39,464 bases of DNA from JBKCHH01 sp046302855 (GCA_046302855.1 JBKCHH010000090.1:1-39464), one strand, 5' to 3'. Positions 7,968-17,014 are shown, numbered from the stretch's first letter. A program made the numbers and translations. Notes: a model not told the origin generated them from the letters alone.

Positions 7968-9122
7968 GTGCTAAAAATTGGTGCAAAAAACAATAAATTT
8001 TCAACCCAAACGGTGGGGCTAAAGTCTTTAAGCCAAGTTCCCATTCAAGAAAAGATATTTCCGGTTGGTTTTATAGTAATAATTTTTGTAATTTCGCTCT
8101 TTGGTTTGCTGGCCCTTTATTCCATTTCTGGTAATAGTGGGAATTTAAAAAGTCAGGCAATAAAGTTTGTAGCCGGTTTTTTCACCTTTTTGTTAATAGG
8201 CTTATTTAGCTTTAGAATTTGGTATAGGCTTGCCTATTTTATTTTCGTTATCGCTCTATTTTTGCTCATTTTAGTGTTTATAGGCGGGCATGAGGGGGGG
8301 CTAGGGGCAGTTAGGTGGCTAAATATTTTTGGTGTTATAATTCAGCCATCAGAATTTGTAAAAGTTGCCTTAATATTGGCATTGGCCAGGTATTTTCACG
8401 ACATTCCCTATGGTTATCGCAAAAGTTTTATGCACCTTTATATCCCTGGTTTTTTAATAATGATTTGCGTTTTTCTAATTTTTAAACAACCAAACTTAGG
8501 TACGGCAATAATTACCCTTACTATTGGCGGGGCGGTAATGTTTTTTGCTGGTTTCGGGTGGAAAAAATTTGCCTTTGCTGTTGCCTTAATAGCCTTTATT
8601 GCGCCTTTTTTGTGGTTTCATATGCACCCCTACCAACAACAAAGGGTCTTAACCTTTCTTGATCCAAGTAGCGATCCGCTAGGTTCCGGATACAATGTTA
8701 TCCAATCGCAAATTTCTATAGGAAGTGGCGGATTTTTTGGCAAGGGCTATCTAGAGGGTTCACAAAATAGGCTAAATTTTGTGCCAGAGAGTAAAACAGA
8801 CTTTATTTTTACTGTGATTGCAGAAGAGTTTGGCTTTTTAGGCTCTATAATTTTAATATGTTGCTTCACCTACCTTATTTTTTGCTGTTATAAAGGCTCG
8901 CTTCTAGCCAAGAACTTTTTTTTAAAGATTATTTGTTTAGGTGTTGCCACCTTAATTTTTCTGCATGTATTTATTAATATTGGAATGGTAAGTGGCATTT
9001 TACCAGTAGTTGGTGTGCCACTCCCCCTTGTTTCTTATGGTGGAAGTAGCTTGCTTAGTACCCTTTTTGCCCTAGGTTTGGTTCTAAATGCCTATATTTA
9101 TGCAGATGAAGTTAGGGTATAA
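7968..9122 (+). CDS. rodA: rod shape-determining SEDS glycosyltransferase RodA
   Basis: RodA polymerises lipid II into glycan strands during cell elongation, working with a class B penicillin-binding protein. The 384-residue protein has about ten membrane helices. RodA-type motifs include QPSEFVKVALILALARYF, the QPNLGTA segment, RVLTFLDPSSDPLGSGYN and LNFVPESKTDFIFTVIAEEF. The last two point to RodA rather than FtsW. The start is a GTG; no in-frame ATG is available before the first helices. The cell-shape genes mreBCD and pbpA (mrdA), often adjacent, are not seen. It is followed after 38 bases by the RelA/SpoT gene. Confidence 0.9.
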   Translation: MLKIGAKNNKFSTQTVGLKSLSQVPIQEKIFPVGFIVIIFVISLFGLLALYSISGNSGNLKSQAIKFVAGFFTFLLIGLFSFRIWYRLAYFIFVIALFLLILVFIGGHEGGLGAVRWLNIFGVIIQPSEFVKVALILALARYFHDIPYGYRKSFMHLYIPGFLIMICVFLIFKQPNLGTAIITLTIGGAVMFFAGFGWKKFAFAVALIAFIAPFLWFHMHPYQQQRVLTFLDPSSDPLGSGYNVIQSQISIGSGGFFGKGYLEGSQNRLNFVPESKTDFIFTVIAEEFGFLGSIILICCFTYLIFCCYKGSLLAKNFFLKIICLGVATLIFLHVFINIGMVSGILPVVGVPLPLVSYGGSSLLSTLFALGLVLNAYIYADEVRV

Positions 9123-9160
9123 ATACTTTATTAACCTTTACCCCCTATAAACTGCTTCTT

Positions 9161-11461
9161 ATGTTTAATATTAACGAAATGAGTTCAGAAAATAGGGAAT
9201 ATGCCCATAAAAAGGCGTTGGAGTTCTTTGCCCTGTTTAATCGTGATTCCTTGCTGTTTAAAGAAAAGGGGGAATTTGTTAAAAAAATAGAAAAGGCAAT
9301 TTTATTCATTATAAAAAAGCACGAGGGGCAGTTTAGAAAATCAGATGAACCCTATTACACCCACCCCGTTGCCGTAGCAGAAATTTTAGCCGGCTTAAAA
9401 ATAGATCTAAAAACCATTCTGGTGGCTCTCTTACACGATACCGTCGAAGATACCGAAACCACTTTGGAAGAAATCACTTTAGAGTTTGATGAAGAGGTAG
9501 CCACTTTGGTAGATGGGGTAACCAAACTAACCCGCATAAACTTTAGCTCTAAGAACCAAAAACAGGCAGAAAACTTTAGAAAGCTGCTTTTTGCTATTTC
9601 GGAAGACTTAAGGGTTTTACTAGTAAAGCTAGCTGACCGCCTACACAATATGCGAACTTTGCATTATTTTACCAATGAGAAAAAACGAGAAGAAATCGCT
9701 ACCGAAACTCTAGACATCTACGCCCCCATGGCAGAAAGAATAGGGCTACAAAATTTTAAGGATGAACTGCAAGACCTATCTTTTAAAAACCTAAACCCCA
9801 AAGCCTATGAGCTAGTAACCGCTAGAATAAATTATCTTTATGAAACTGATGCTAAGCAGGTAGAAGAAATTACCAATTCTTTAAAACTACTATTAGAGGC
9901 AAGTAGCGTAAAAGAAATTAAAGTATCTGGCAGGGTAAAGCTACCCCATTCAATCTGGCGAAAAATGCAAACGCAAAAGGTGGATTTTGAAGAGCTACAC
10001 GATATAGTTGCCTTTCGCATTATTGTAGCCAGTGAAGATGATTGCTACAGGGCTTTGGGGGCAATTCACCGTAAATATCACATAGTGCCAGGTAGATTCA
10101 AAGATTATATCTCAAACCCAAAGGAAAATGGCTATAAATCGCTCCATACTATTATTATTGGGCCAACTCACAAGGCGATTGAAGTGCAAATTAGAACAGA
10201 GGAAATGAATCAAATAGCTGAATTTGGTGTGGCAGCGCATTGGGGATACAAACAGAATGTAAAATCTGAAAAAGAGGTTAATCGCTATCGTTGGGTAAGG
10301 GAGCTAATGAATATAAGCTCACAAAGCGATGGGGAATCACTAGAGTTTTTAGAAAATTCTAAATTGGCAATGTATCAAGATCAGGTCTTTTGTTTTACGC
10401 CTAAGGGTGATTTAATTTCCTTGCCTAAAGGCTCAACCCCAGTTGATTTTGCCTTTTCTGTTCACTCTGAAGTGGGAAGAAATTGTGTTGGAGCTAAAAT
10501 AAACGGCAAGATAGTATCGCTCAGGCAGGTTTTAAATAACGGGGATCAGGTAGAAATTATCCAATCAAAGGCAAAGACTCCATCCCCCATCTGGCAAGAC
10601 TATGCCTTTACTGGCAAGGCCAGAATGGAAATTAGAAAGCAATTAAGATCAGAGCAAAATAAGGAATATATAAAACTGGGCAAAGAAATTTTGAACAATG
10701 CCCTGCTTCAACAGATAGAAAATGTTGAGGAAATGGAAAAGAACAAAAACTTTCTAGAGGAATTTTTAAAGCCCCTACTATATAAATATAAGAAAAAAAC
10801 CACAGAGGAGTTTTTAATTTCGCTAGGAAAGGGTGAAATAAAGGTAAAAGAACTGATTCCTGAAAACAACTATTTTATTCCAGATAAAAGTAAGGGCGAA
10901 AGGCTGCTTGGCTTTTTATCCCTTAAAAGAAACTCGGCAAACAGAAAATTTGCCATACCAATAGATGGGTTAAAACCAGGTTTTGCTGTCCATTTTTCAA
11001 ACTGTTGCTTTCCCTTGCCCTATGAAGATATAATTGGCGTTTCAACTGTGGGGTTTGGTATTTATGTTCATAAAAAATCTTGCGAATTTTTAGACAAGAC
11101 CATTAAAAGCGAAGATTTGCTCCCCATAAAATGGCAAAATAATGAATCCAATATAATATTTTTAAGTCGCGTTATTCTAACCGTGATAAATGAAAAGGGG
11201 GTCTTGAGCCAAATTACCGGCATTATTTCTGAAAATGATATTAACATTACCAATGTGAAGCTATCCACTAAAGATGTAGATAATGCAGAGCTAGTGCTAG
11301 ATTTAGAGGTAAAAAATATAAATCAATTGCAACAGCTAAAAACAAGGCTAATGTTAGAAAGAAGTGTGGTGGGGGTGGAAAGGTATCAAAAAAAACCATT
11401 ACAAAAAAATCAAAAAGTTAAAAGAGAAAGCGAATCTTCTGTATATGAAAAAAAGGTCTAA
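9161..11461 (+). CDS. rsh: bifunctional (p)ppGpp synthetase/hydrolase (long RSH protein)
   Basis: This enzyme makes and breaks the stringent-response alarmone (p)ppGpp. The domain order over 766 residues is full. The N-terminal HD hydrolase has HDTVED at 92-97. The synthetase domain has RFKD at 312-315 (the RXKD charge motif of bifunctional enzymes) and the EVQIRTEEMNQIAEFGVAAH block. A TGS domain follows from about residue 405, and a C-terminal ACT domain at about 667-745. Both active sites look intact. It appears to be the only long RSH here, as is usual for alphaproteobacteria. Its 3' end overlaps the start of pdxJ by 17 bases, so the two are probably coupled. Confidence 0.96.
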   Translation: MFNINEMSSENREYAHKKALEFFALFNRDSLLFKEKGEFVKKIEKAILFIIKKHEGQFRKSDEPYYTHPVAVAEILAGLKIDLKTILVALLHDTVEDTETTLEEITLEFDEEVATLVDGVTKLTRINFSSKNQKQAENFRKLLFAISEDLRVLLVKLADRLHNMRTLHYFTNEKKREEIATETLDIYAPMAERIGLQNFKDELQDLSFKNLNPKAYELVTARINYLYETDAKQVEEITNSLKLLLEASSVKEIKVSGRVKLPHSIWRKMQTQKVDFEELHDIVAFRIIVASEDDCYRALGAIHRKYHIVPGRFKDYISNPKENGYKSLHTIIIGPTHKAIEVQIRTEEMNQIAEFGVAAHWGYKQNVKSEKEVNRYRWVRELMNISSQSDGESLEFLENSKLAMYQDQVFCFTPKGDLISLPKGSTPVDFAFSVHSEVGRNCVGAKINGKIVSLRQVLNNGDQVEIIQSKAKTPSPIWQDYAFTGKARMEIRKQLRSEQNKEYIKLGKEILNNALLQQIENVEEMEKNKNFLEEFLKPLLYKYKKKTTEEFLISLGKGEIKVKELIPENNYFIPDKSKGERLLGFLSLKRNSANRKFAIPIDGLKPGFAVHFSNCCFPLPYEDIIGVSTVGFGIYVHKKSCEFLDKTIKSEDLLPIKWQNNESNIIFLSRVILTVINEKGVLSQITGIISENDINITNVKLSTKDVDNAELVLDLEVKNINQLQQLKTRLMLERSVVGVERYQKKPLQKNQKVKRESESSVYEKKV

Positions 11462-12173
11462 AGTAAGGCTAGGGGTAAATATAGACCACATTGCAACTAT
11501 TCGCAATGCAAGGGGCGGGGTTATTCCCTCACCCTTAAAAGCAGCCCTAGTTGCTATTAAGGGGGGGGCTGATTCCATAACCGTTCATTTAAGGGAAGAT
11601 AGAAGGCACATAAGGGACGCAGATGTTTTTCTAATAAAAGAAAAAATCAAAAAACCACTAAATTTAGAAATGGCAAATACTAAAGAGATGCTAGATATTG
11701 CCCTAAAATTAAAGCCAGAATTTTGCTGTCTAGTGCCAGAAAAAAGGCAGGAACTTACAACGGAAGGGGGTTTAAATTTGAATGATAAGACTATTAAAGA
11801 TACAATTCTGAAGCTAAAAAAAGCCGGTATTAGTGTTAGTTTATTTATAGATCCCTTGCCAGAAAAGGTTATTTTAAGTAAAGAGCTGGGGGCTGATAAT
11901 ATAGAAATTCATACTGGTGAATATGCAAGGCTTTATAGTTTAGGGCAAAACTTTAAACCAGAGTTCGAGAAGATAAAGTCTGCAAGCCAACTTGCTAAAA
12001 AACTAGGTTTAAAGGTGCATGCAGGGCATGGGCTAGATTATAATTCTGCCAAACAATTAGTAAAAATAAAAGAAATAGAAGAGCTAAATATTGGCCATTT
12101 TATAATCTCACAGGCAGTATTTGATGGTTTAGAAAAGGTGGTAAAAAAAATGAAGAAAATAATAAATGACTAA
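11445..12173 (+). CDS. pdxJ: pyridoxine 5'-phosphate synthase PdxJ
   Basis: PdxJ condenses 1-deoxyxylulose 5-phosphate with 3-amino-1-hydroxyacetone phosphate to give pyridoxine 5'-phosphate (DXP-dependent vitamin B6 route). The start is set at ATG 11445 because the family always begins within a few residues of LGVNIDHIATIRNARGG; the longer open frame back to 11364 would add an atypical Lys/Trp-rich tail inside the RSH gene. This gives 242 residues. Other family blocks are ADSITVHLREDRRHI, LVPEKRQELTTEGGL and KVHAGHGLDYNSA. The start lies inside the end of the RSH gene. The stop overlaps the convergent fliN stop. Confidence 0.95.
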   Translation: MKKRSKVRLGVNIDHIATIRNARGGVIPSPLKAALVAIKGGADSITVHLREDRRHIRDADVFLIKEKIKKPLNLEMANTKEMLDIALKLKPEFCCLVPEKRQELTTEGGLNLNDKTIKDTILKLKKAGISVSLFIDPLPEKVILSKELGADNIEIHTGEYARLYSLGQNFKPEFEKIKSASQLAKKLGLKVHAGHGLDYNSAKQLVKIKEIEELNIGHFIISQAVFDGLEKVVKKMKKIIND

Positions 12174-12517
12174 TCTTCGCCACCAGTAATAATTTCGGTT
12201 AAGGTAACGCCAATATTTTCTTCCACTACCACAATTTCACCCTTGGCAATAAGGCGATTATTTACATACACATCAATAGGTTGTCCAATTTGTTGATCTA
12301 GCTCCACAATAGAACCGGTTTTTAAATTGATAATATCATTTACAGAAATAGTGGTGGAGCCCAGCACCACCGTTATTTCTACCGGAATTTCATATAGTGC
12401 CTCTAACCCCTCCTTCAAAATAGAATCGCTAGAATTCATTAAATTATCAATCATCCCATCGTCTAATAAGGGGGAATTGCCAGCGATTTTATCTTTTATG
12501 TCTTGCGTTTCTGCCAT
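12170..12517 (-). CDS. fliN: flagellar motor switch protein FliN (SpoA domain)
   Basis: The 115-residue protein ends in a SpoA/surface-presentation domain. EIPVEITVVLGSTTISVNDI leads into LKTGSIVELDQQIGQPIDVY, then VNNRLIAKGEIVVVEENIGV. This is the FliN pattern: the C-ring subunit that, with FliM and FliG, sets motor rotation and helps export. The type III secretion SctQ C-terminal part has the same domain, but length and sequence favour FliN. No other flagellar gene is in the window. It lies 54 bases downstream of tyrS on the same strand, between tyrS and a convergent pdxJ, so it may be read from the tyrS side. Confidence 0.85.
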   Translation of the reverse strand: MAETQDIKDKIAGNSPLLDDGMIDNLMNSSDSILKEGLEALYEIPVEITVVLGSTTISVNDIINLKTGSIVELDQQIGQPIDVYVNNRLIAKGEIVVVEENIGVTLTEIITGGED

Positions 12518-12571
12518 TTTTTTGGGAACTAACTGCCTGTTAGCTTAACATAATCTAAGTATTGTATATTA

Positions 12572-13837
12572 TCAACTAATCTTTACTAGATAGTGTTTTT
12601 TCTTGCCAACTGAGATTCTTATTTGCTTATCAACTATATCTGAAGATGAAATTTTATAAAATTCATCTAGTATTTTTTCTTCGTTTATTTTCACACCCCC
12701 ACCCTTAATTAGCTTTTTGGCATTGCCGTTAGAGGTCTCTGCATTAATCTGCACCAACAGTTGCGAAAGGGGCAGGTTTTCTACCTCTCTATAAGAAAAA
12801 TTAAAGGTTGGCAAGTCATCACCGGCAAAATTACCCCCAACAAATAGTTGAAAGGCCGTTTCTTTAGCCTGCAAGGCCTTTTCTTCCCCAAAACACTTGG
12901 CAGTTATTTCCGTTGCTAAAAGAACCTTAGCCTGGTTAATATCTTTTATATCTTCAATTTTTTCTAGAGGCAAAAAGGTAAATAGTTTTAGAAATTTTGT
13001 TGTGTCTGCATCTTCTACATTTCGCCAATATTGCCAAAAATCATAAGGGGAAATTAACTCTTCATCCAACCACACTGCCCCATCTTGCGTTTTGCCCATT
13101 TTCTTGCCACTAGAAGTAGTAAGTAGGGGGGTAGTAGCACCAAGCAAGTTATTAGAGGGTTTTGCCTCCTCCACCTTCATTTTTCGCTCTAACTCTATAC
13201 CATTTACAATATTGCCCCATTGGTCTGAGCCACCAAACTGCAATTTACAGTTATATTTCTCGCTTAAAATTACAAAATCATAGGCCTGCAATAAAACATA
13301 GTTAAATTCAAGAAAACTTAAATGATGCTCACGCTCTAAACGATTCTTTACACTTTCAAGGGAAAGCATTTTGTTAACCGAAAAATGCCTGCCAACAGTT
13401 CTTAAAAAATCTATGTAATTTAAGCTATCTAACCAATCCGCATTATCTACCATTATAGAATTGCTGGTTTTAGGGTTAAATTTTTCTTCAAATTGTAGAT
13501 ATTTACTAAAAACCTTTTTTAAGCCGGCCTTATTTTGTTCAATATTCTCTTGGCTTAAGATTTTTCTAGATTCATCTTTACCAGAAGGGTCGCCAATTTT
13601 AGTAGTTCCGCCCCCCATTAAAACAATAGGTTTATGCCCTAGTTTTTGCACCCAAGCTAGAATCATTATCTGCACTAAACTTCCTATATGCAAAGAGCTA
13701 GCAGTGCAATCAAATCCAATATAAACGGGCGTGTTTTTTGTATTAAGAAAGGTTTTATCCAACTCTTCATAGTTGGTCGCATTACTTATAAAGCCCCTTT
13801 CATATAGGGTTTTAATAAGTTCAGATTTAAACAGCAT
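12572..13837 (-). CDS. tyrS: tyrosyl-tRNA synthetase
   Basis: A class I synthetase that charges tRNA-Tyr. The HIGH-type motif is LHIGS (49-53) and the KMSKS-type loop is SGKKMGKTQDG near residue 245, a form seen in alphaproteobacterial TyrRS. A C-terminal S4-like RNA-binding domain follows (KKLIKGGGVKINEEKI). The start is placed at ATG 13837, giving 421 residues beginning MLFKSELIKTLYERGF. The longer frame would run 28 bases into the transaldolase gene, while this start leaves an 11-base gap. It is probably in one unit with gatA, the miniprotein and transaldolase. Confidence 0.95.
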   Translation of the reverse strand: MLFKSELIKTLYERGFISNATNYEELDKTFLNTKNTPVYIGFDCTASSLHIGSLVQIMILAWVQKLGHKPIVLMGGGTTKIGDPSGKDESRKILSQENIEQNKAGLKKVFSKYLQFEEKFNPKTSNSIMVDNADWLDSLNYIDFLRTVGRHFSVNKMLSLESVKNRLEREHHLSFLEFNYVLLQAYDFVILSEKYNCKLQFGGSDQWGNIVNGIELERKMKVEEAKPSNNLLGATTPLLTTSSGKKMGKTQDGAVWLDEELISPYDFWQYWRNVEDADTTKFLKLFTFLPLEKIEDIKDINQAKVLLATEITAKCFGEEKALQAKETAFQLFVGGNFAGDDLPTFNFSYREVENLPLSQLLVQINAETSNGNAKKLIKGGGVKINEEKILDEFYKISSSDIVDKQIRISVGKKKHYLVKIS

Positions 13838-13848
13838 AACTAGTTTAT

Positions 13849-14502
13849 TTAAATTTTTTGCCCAGTTTTTTTCCAATCTTCGGTAAATTTTTCAATACCC
13901 GCTTTGGTAAGGGGGTGATCGGCTAACTGCAACACTATCTTATATGGAATTGTAGCCACATCTGCCCCAATTAAAGCTGATTCTAAAACATGGGCAGGGC
14001 CACGCACGGAAGCAACCAAGATTTTAGTTTCTATTTTGTAATTATCATAAATTTGGCGAATTTGCGTAATTAGCTCCATTCCTACTTGCGAAATATCATC
14101 AAGCCTACCCACAAAGGGGGAAATATAGGTAGCCCCTGCCTTTCCTGCTAGTAATGCTTGATTGGCAGAAAAACACAAAGTTACATTGGTTTTAATTTTT
14201 TTTTCTGAAAAATACTTGCAGGCCTTTAGCCCATCTATCGTAAGGGGTAGTTTTATAACCACATTACTAGCAATTTTAGCTAGCTTTTCGCCCTCACTAA
14301 CCATACCATCAAAATCTAGGGCCGTAACTTCTGCCGAAATTGGTTTTTTTGGCAAAAGATCGCATATTTCTTTTATTACCTGTTTAAAATCTCTACCAGA
14401 TTTTAAAATAAGGCTGGGATTAGTAGTTACCCCATCTATAAGCCCTATTTCTTTTAAGTGTTTTATTTCAGAAATCTCAGCTGTATCTACAAAAAATTCC
14501 AT
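13849..14502 (-). CDS. tal: transaldolase (short TalC/MipB-type)
   Basis: A 217-residue class I aldolase barrel of the small transaldolase family, which moves dihydroxyacetone units between sugar phosphates in the non-oxidative pentose phosphate pathway. Visible blocks are FFVDTAEISEIKHLKEIGLI, DGVTTNPSLI and the Schiff-base lysine segment NVVIKLPLT. TNVTLCFSANQA and ISPFVGRLDD complete the set. The related fructose-6-phosphate aldolases have the same length, so the exact activity is uncertain, but housekeeping context favours transaldolase. It starts 7 bases after the miniprotein stop and is followed by tyrS. Confidence 0.92.
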   Translation of the reverse strand: MEFFVDTAEISEIKHLKEIGLIDGVTTNPSLILKSGRDFKQVIKEICDLLPKKPISAEVTALDFDGMVSEGEKLAKIASNVVIKLPLTIDGLKACKYFSEKKIKTNVTLCFSANQALLAGKAGATYISPFVGRLDDISQVGMELITQIRQIYDNYKIETKILVASVRGPAHVLESALIGADVATIPYKIVLQLADHPLTKAGIEKFTEDWKKTGQKI

Positions 14503-14509
14503 AAAGTTA

Positions 14510-14686
14510 TTATTTGAAGTTAAAAGTCCCTCTTATAATAGCATAAAAGGCACCAAAAAAGCCAACTATTATTAGAAAAAAAATTACATTAAACAGGGTT
14601 GGATTTTGCGATAACCAGGCTAAAAAACCACTAAAATTTTCTATTTTTGCACCCCTTTCTATAATATCTATAAATTCAGCAATCAT
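14510..14686 (-). CDS. 58-residue single-helix membrane miniprotein, coupled to gatA
   Basis: A small frame of 58 residues begins MIAEFIDIIERGAKIENF and ends AIIRGTFNFK. It has an amphipathic N-terminal part and one strongly hydrophobic stretch (about residues 31-52, rich in Phe, Ile, Val and Gly) ending in Arg and Lys, as expected for a one-pass membrane protein. Its ATG overlaps the gatA stop in an ATGA arrangement, and its stop lies 7 bases before the tal start. It fills the gap between the two genes exactly. That fit, plus the clean hydrophobic segment, is the evidence that it is real. I do not recognise a family and assign no function. Confidence 0.7.
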   Translation of the reverse strand: MIAEFIDIIERGAKIENFSGFLAWLSQNPTLFNVIFFLIIVGFFGAFYAIIRGTFNFK

Positions 14687-16128
14687 TGATTTTCCCTCTC
14701 TAAAAAGCCAGCTATGTTTAAAATTGATTGTTCATCAAACTTTTTTCCAATAAGTTGTAATGATAGGGGTAGATTATTAGAAGATTTGCCAAAAGGCAAG
14801 GCAATAGCAGGCAAGTTAGCAAGGTTGGCAGTTACGGTAAAGATATCATTTAGATACATTTTTAAGGGGTCATCTTGCTTTTCACCAATTTTAAAGGCAG
14901 GGGAGGGGGTAGTTGGCGTTAAAATAGCATCTACCTTATGGAATGCCTCCACAAAATCATTTTCAATAGCTTTTCTGGCTAATTTTGCCTTATTATAATA
15001 GGCATCGTAATAGCCGTGCGACAAAACAAAGGTGCCAATTAGAATTCGCCTTTTTACCTCCTTTCCAAACCCCCCACCCCTTGTTCTATCATATAGTTCA
15101 TTAATGGAATCAAATTCGCCCTTCGCCCTATAACCATAACGCACCCCGTCGTATCTAGCCAAGTTAGAAGAGGCTTCAGCTGGGGCTAAAACGTAATAGG
15201 TAGGCAGGGCATATTTGGTGTGGGGAAGGGAAACTTCAATAATTTCTGCCCCTGCTTTTTTTAAAGCATTTGCCCCCTCTTCCCAAATTTTTAAAATCTC
15301 TTTAGGTGTGCCATCCACCCTATATTCTTTAGGGATACCTATTTTTTTACCCTTAAGATTGCCCTGCAGAGCCTTTTTAAAGTTTTCGTAATAGTTAGGA
15401 ACTGGCAAATTGCTAGAAGTTGCATCATTTTCATCAAAGCCAGAAATTGCTTGCAAGGTAATGGCACTATCTGCCACAGTTTTAGTTATTGGCCCGGCTT
15501 GATCAAGCGAGCTTGCAAAGGCAACAATTCCCCACCTAGAACATCTGCCATAGGTTGGTTTAATGCCAACTGTGCCAGTAAAGGCAGCTGGCTGCCTTAT
15601 AGAACCACCGGTATCGGTGCCAAGGGAAGCAACGCATAAATCCCCTGCAACGGAAGCAGCTGAGCCACCAGAAGACCCACCCGGAACTAGCTCCTTATCA
15701 AGTGGATTTTTTACCGCCCCGAAGTAAGAGGTAATATTGGCAGAACCCATAGCGAACTCATCCAGATTAGTTTTTCCAAGCATTACTACTCCTTTAGAAA
15801 ACAGTTGGCTCGTAACTTTAGATTCGTACTTTGGCACAAAATTCTCTAGCATTTTAGAACCAGCCGTAGTTCTAACATCAAGAGTGCAAAACAAATCTTT
15901 GATAGAAAAGGGAACGCCCTCTAAAGCCCTGTTTTCGCCATTTTTGTATTTTTTATCAGACTCTTCCGCCTGTTTTAGGGCAAGATCTTTTGTTACGGTA
16001 ATGTAGGCGTTAAGGTCTTTATTTTTGCTTATTTTATCTAGGAAATGTTTAGTAATTTCTTTAGCGGAAAACTCTTTATTTTTTAAACCAAGTAAAGTTT
16101 TCTCGATGGTAAGATTTCCGAAACTCAT
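14683..16128 (-). CDS. gatA: aspartyl/glutamyl-tRNA amidotransferase subunit A
   Basis: GatA is the amidase of GatCAB. It frees ammonia from glutamine so that Glu-tRNA-Gln (and Asp-tRNA-Asn) can be amidated. The amidase signature triad is present: K77 in FSIKDLF, S152 in PGGSSGGSAASVAG and S176 in TDTGGSIRQPAAF. Length is 481 residues, typical for the family. gatB and gatC are not in the window. gatA starts 11 bases downstream of the merR stop and overlaps the start of the membrane miniprotein by 4 bases, placing it in a run ihfA-merR-gatA-miniprotein-tal-tyrS. Confidence 0.97.
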   Translation of the reverse strand: MSFGNLTIEKTLLGLKNKEFSAKEITKHFLDKISKNKDLNAYITVTKDLALKQAEESDKKYKNGENRALEGVPFSIKDLFCTLDVRTTAGSKMLENFVPKYESKVTSQLFSKGVVMLGKTNLDEFAMGSANITSYFGAVKNPLDKELVPGGSSGGSAASVAGDLCVASLGTDTGGSIRQPAAFTGTVGIKPTYGRCSRWGIVAFASSLDQAGPITKTVADSAITLQAISGFDENDATSSNLPVPNYYENFKKALQGNLKGKKIGIPKEYRVDGTPKEILKIWEEGANALKKAGAEIIEVSLPHTKYALPTYYVLAPAEASSNLARYDGVRYGYRAKGEFDSINELYDRTRGGGFGKEVKRRILIGTFVLSHGYYDAYYNKAKLARKAIENDFVEAFHKVDAILTPTTPSPAFKIGEKQDDPLKMYLNDIFTVTANLANLPAIALPFGKSSNNLPLSLQLIGKKFDEQSILNIAGFLERENQ

Positions 16129-16139
16129 AAGTTAAACTC

Positions 16140-16622
16140 TTAGCTTTTAAGCAGAGCTTTTATCTCATTTATCTCTTCAATTAAAGAAGAAATTTGATTG
16201 GAGAGGCTTTGATCTTGTTTAATATGCCCAGTACTATTTAAATGGCCATTTAAAGACCCATTCTCAACTACTGGTTTTTTTGCCTCAAGCGGACCCTCTT
16301 CCACCTCTTCTAAAAAGCTAGCATCATTAATATGATCATTAGCAAAGTTAGGCCTAGAAACATTTTTACTTTTTTTAATATCCTTTAAATGCTGTTTTGC
16401 CCCTTCAATAGTATATCTTTTGTCATAAAGTAGGTGTTTGATGGCAGAAATAACCTCAACATCCTTTTGCTGATAATACCTGTGTCCACGGCGTTTTTTT
16501 GGGGAAATTTCATCAAATTTCTTTTCCCAAAAACGAAGCACATGATGGGGAACGCCAGTTGCTTCACTTACTTCAGATATGGTCTTATAAGGCGATAGAG
16601 CTTGCTTTGTAGATACGGACAT
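16140..16622 (-). CDS. MerR-family transcriptional regulator
   Basis: The N-terminal 80 residues form a MerR-type winged helix: TISEVSEATGVPHHVLRFWE, then KKFDEISPKKRRGHRYYQQK and a second helix pair ending in GAKQHLKDIKK. The C-terminal half is a low-complexity linker and a short coiled segment (SLIEEINEIKALL), with no metal-binding cysteine cluster. This short MerR type commonly sits next to ihfA in alphaproteobacteria, as here (18 bases downstream). Its target is not known. At 160 residues it is normal for this subgroup. Confidence 0.88.
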   Translation of the reverse strand: MSVSTKQALSPYKTISEVSEATGVPHHVLRFWEKKFDEISPKKRRGHRYYQQKDVEVISAIKHLLYDKRYTIEGAKQHLKDIKKSKNVSRPNFANDHINDASFLEEVEEGPLEAKKPVVENGSLNGHLNSTGHIKQDQSLSNQISSLIEEINEIKALLKS

Positions 16623-16640
16623 TTTTCTAAATTGTGGATT

Positions 16641-16928
16641 TTAACGATTAATACTAACACTTAACAACTTTGATGGCCTAAAAACCGCAACCTTTCTAGC
16701 AGAAATGGTTTTTGTTTCTTTAGTTTTTGGATTTCTACCAATCCTTGCCTTTTTCTTCCTTACCTTAAAGGTGCCAAAGGAAGATATTTTTAGCTCTTCT
16801 TGATTAATTATGGCAGATATAACCTCATCTACCGTTCTATCTACTAGTTGTAAAGATTCAGTAGTTGGAATGCCTAAATCTTTATTGATTTTTTTTGCTA
16901 AATCTATTCTGGTTAAAGTTTTTGTCAT
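16641..16928 (-). CDS. ihfA: integration host factor alpha subunit / HU-family DNA-bending protein
   Basis: A 95-residue HU/IHF-fold protein that bends DNA as a dimer. Marks are LTRIDLAKKINKDLGIP at the N-terminus, LKISSFGTFKVRKKKARIGR and the beta-arm tip RNPKTKE, whose proline inserts between base pairs. The N-terminus and the neighbouring MerR gene favour IhfA over HU or IhfB. It leads the leftward run of genes and has a good promoter candidate upstream. It could contribute to replication initiation, but I saw no clear IHF site in the candidate origin. Confidence 0.9.
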   Translation of the reverse strand: MTKTLTRIDLAKKINKDLGIPTTESLQLVDRTVDEVISAIINQEELKISSFGTFKVRKKKARIGRNPKTKETKTISARKVAVFRPSKLLSVSINR

Positions 16929-16986
16929 TATACTCCCTGTTTTTTTGTTATTGTTTATTAAAAATACAACTTAAACTTGTGGTTTC

Positions 16987-17014
16987 AAATTATGAATTAA
17001 TTTTTTATTGTCAA
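16987..17014 (-). promoter_or_regulatory. candidate sigma-70 promoter for ihfA
   Basis: On the minus strand TTGACA (17009-17014) is followed after 16 bases by TAATTT (16987-16992), which would start transcription about 50 bases before ihfA. The -35 is perfect; the -10 matches 4 of 6. The gap is shared with the divergent ribF. Confidence 0.45.

Noticed and set aside
11364..11445. Longer N-terminus for PdxJ
   Set aside because: The extension lies within the RSH gene and has no family counterpart; PdxJ proteins start just before LGVNIDHIATIR.
13837..13876. Longer N-terminus for tyrosyl-tRNA synthetase
   Set aside because: It would overlap the transaldolase gene and adds residues not found in the family; ATG 13837 fits better.
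14162..14575. 137-residue plus-strand frame opposite transaldolase
   Set aside because: Almost all of it is antisense to tal, whose family match is clear; no domain is seen.
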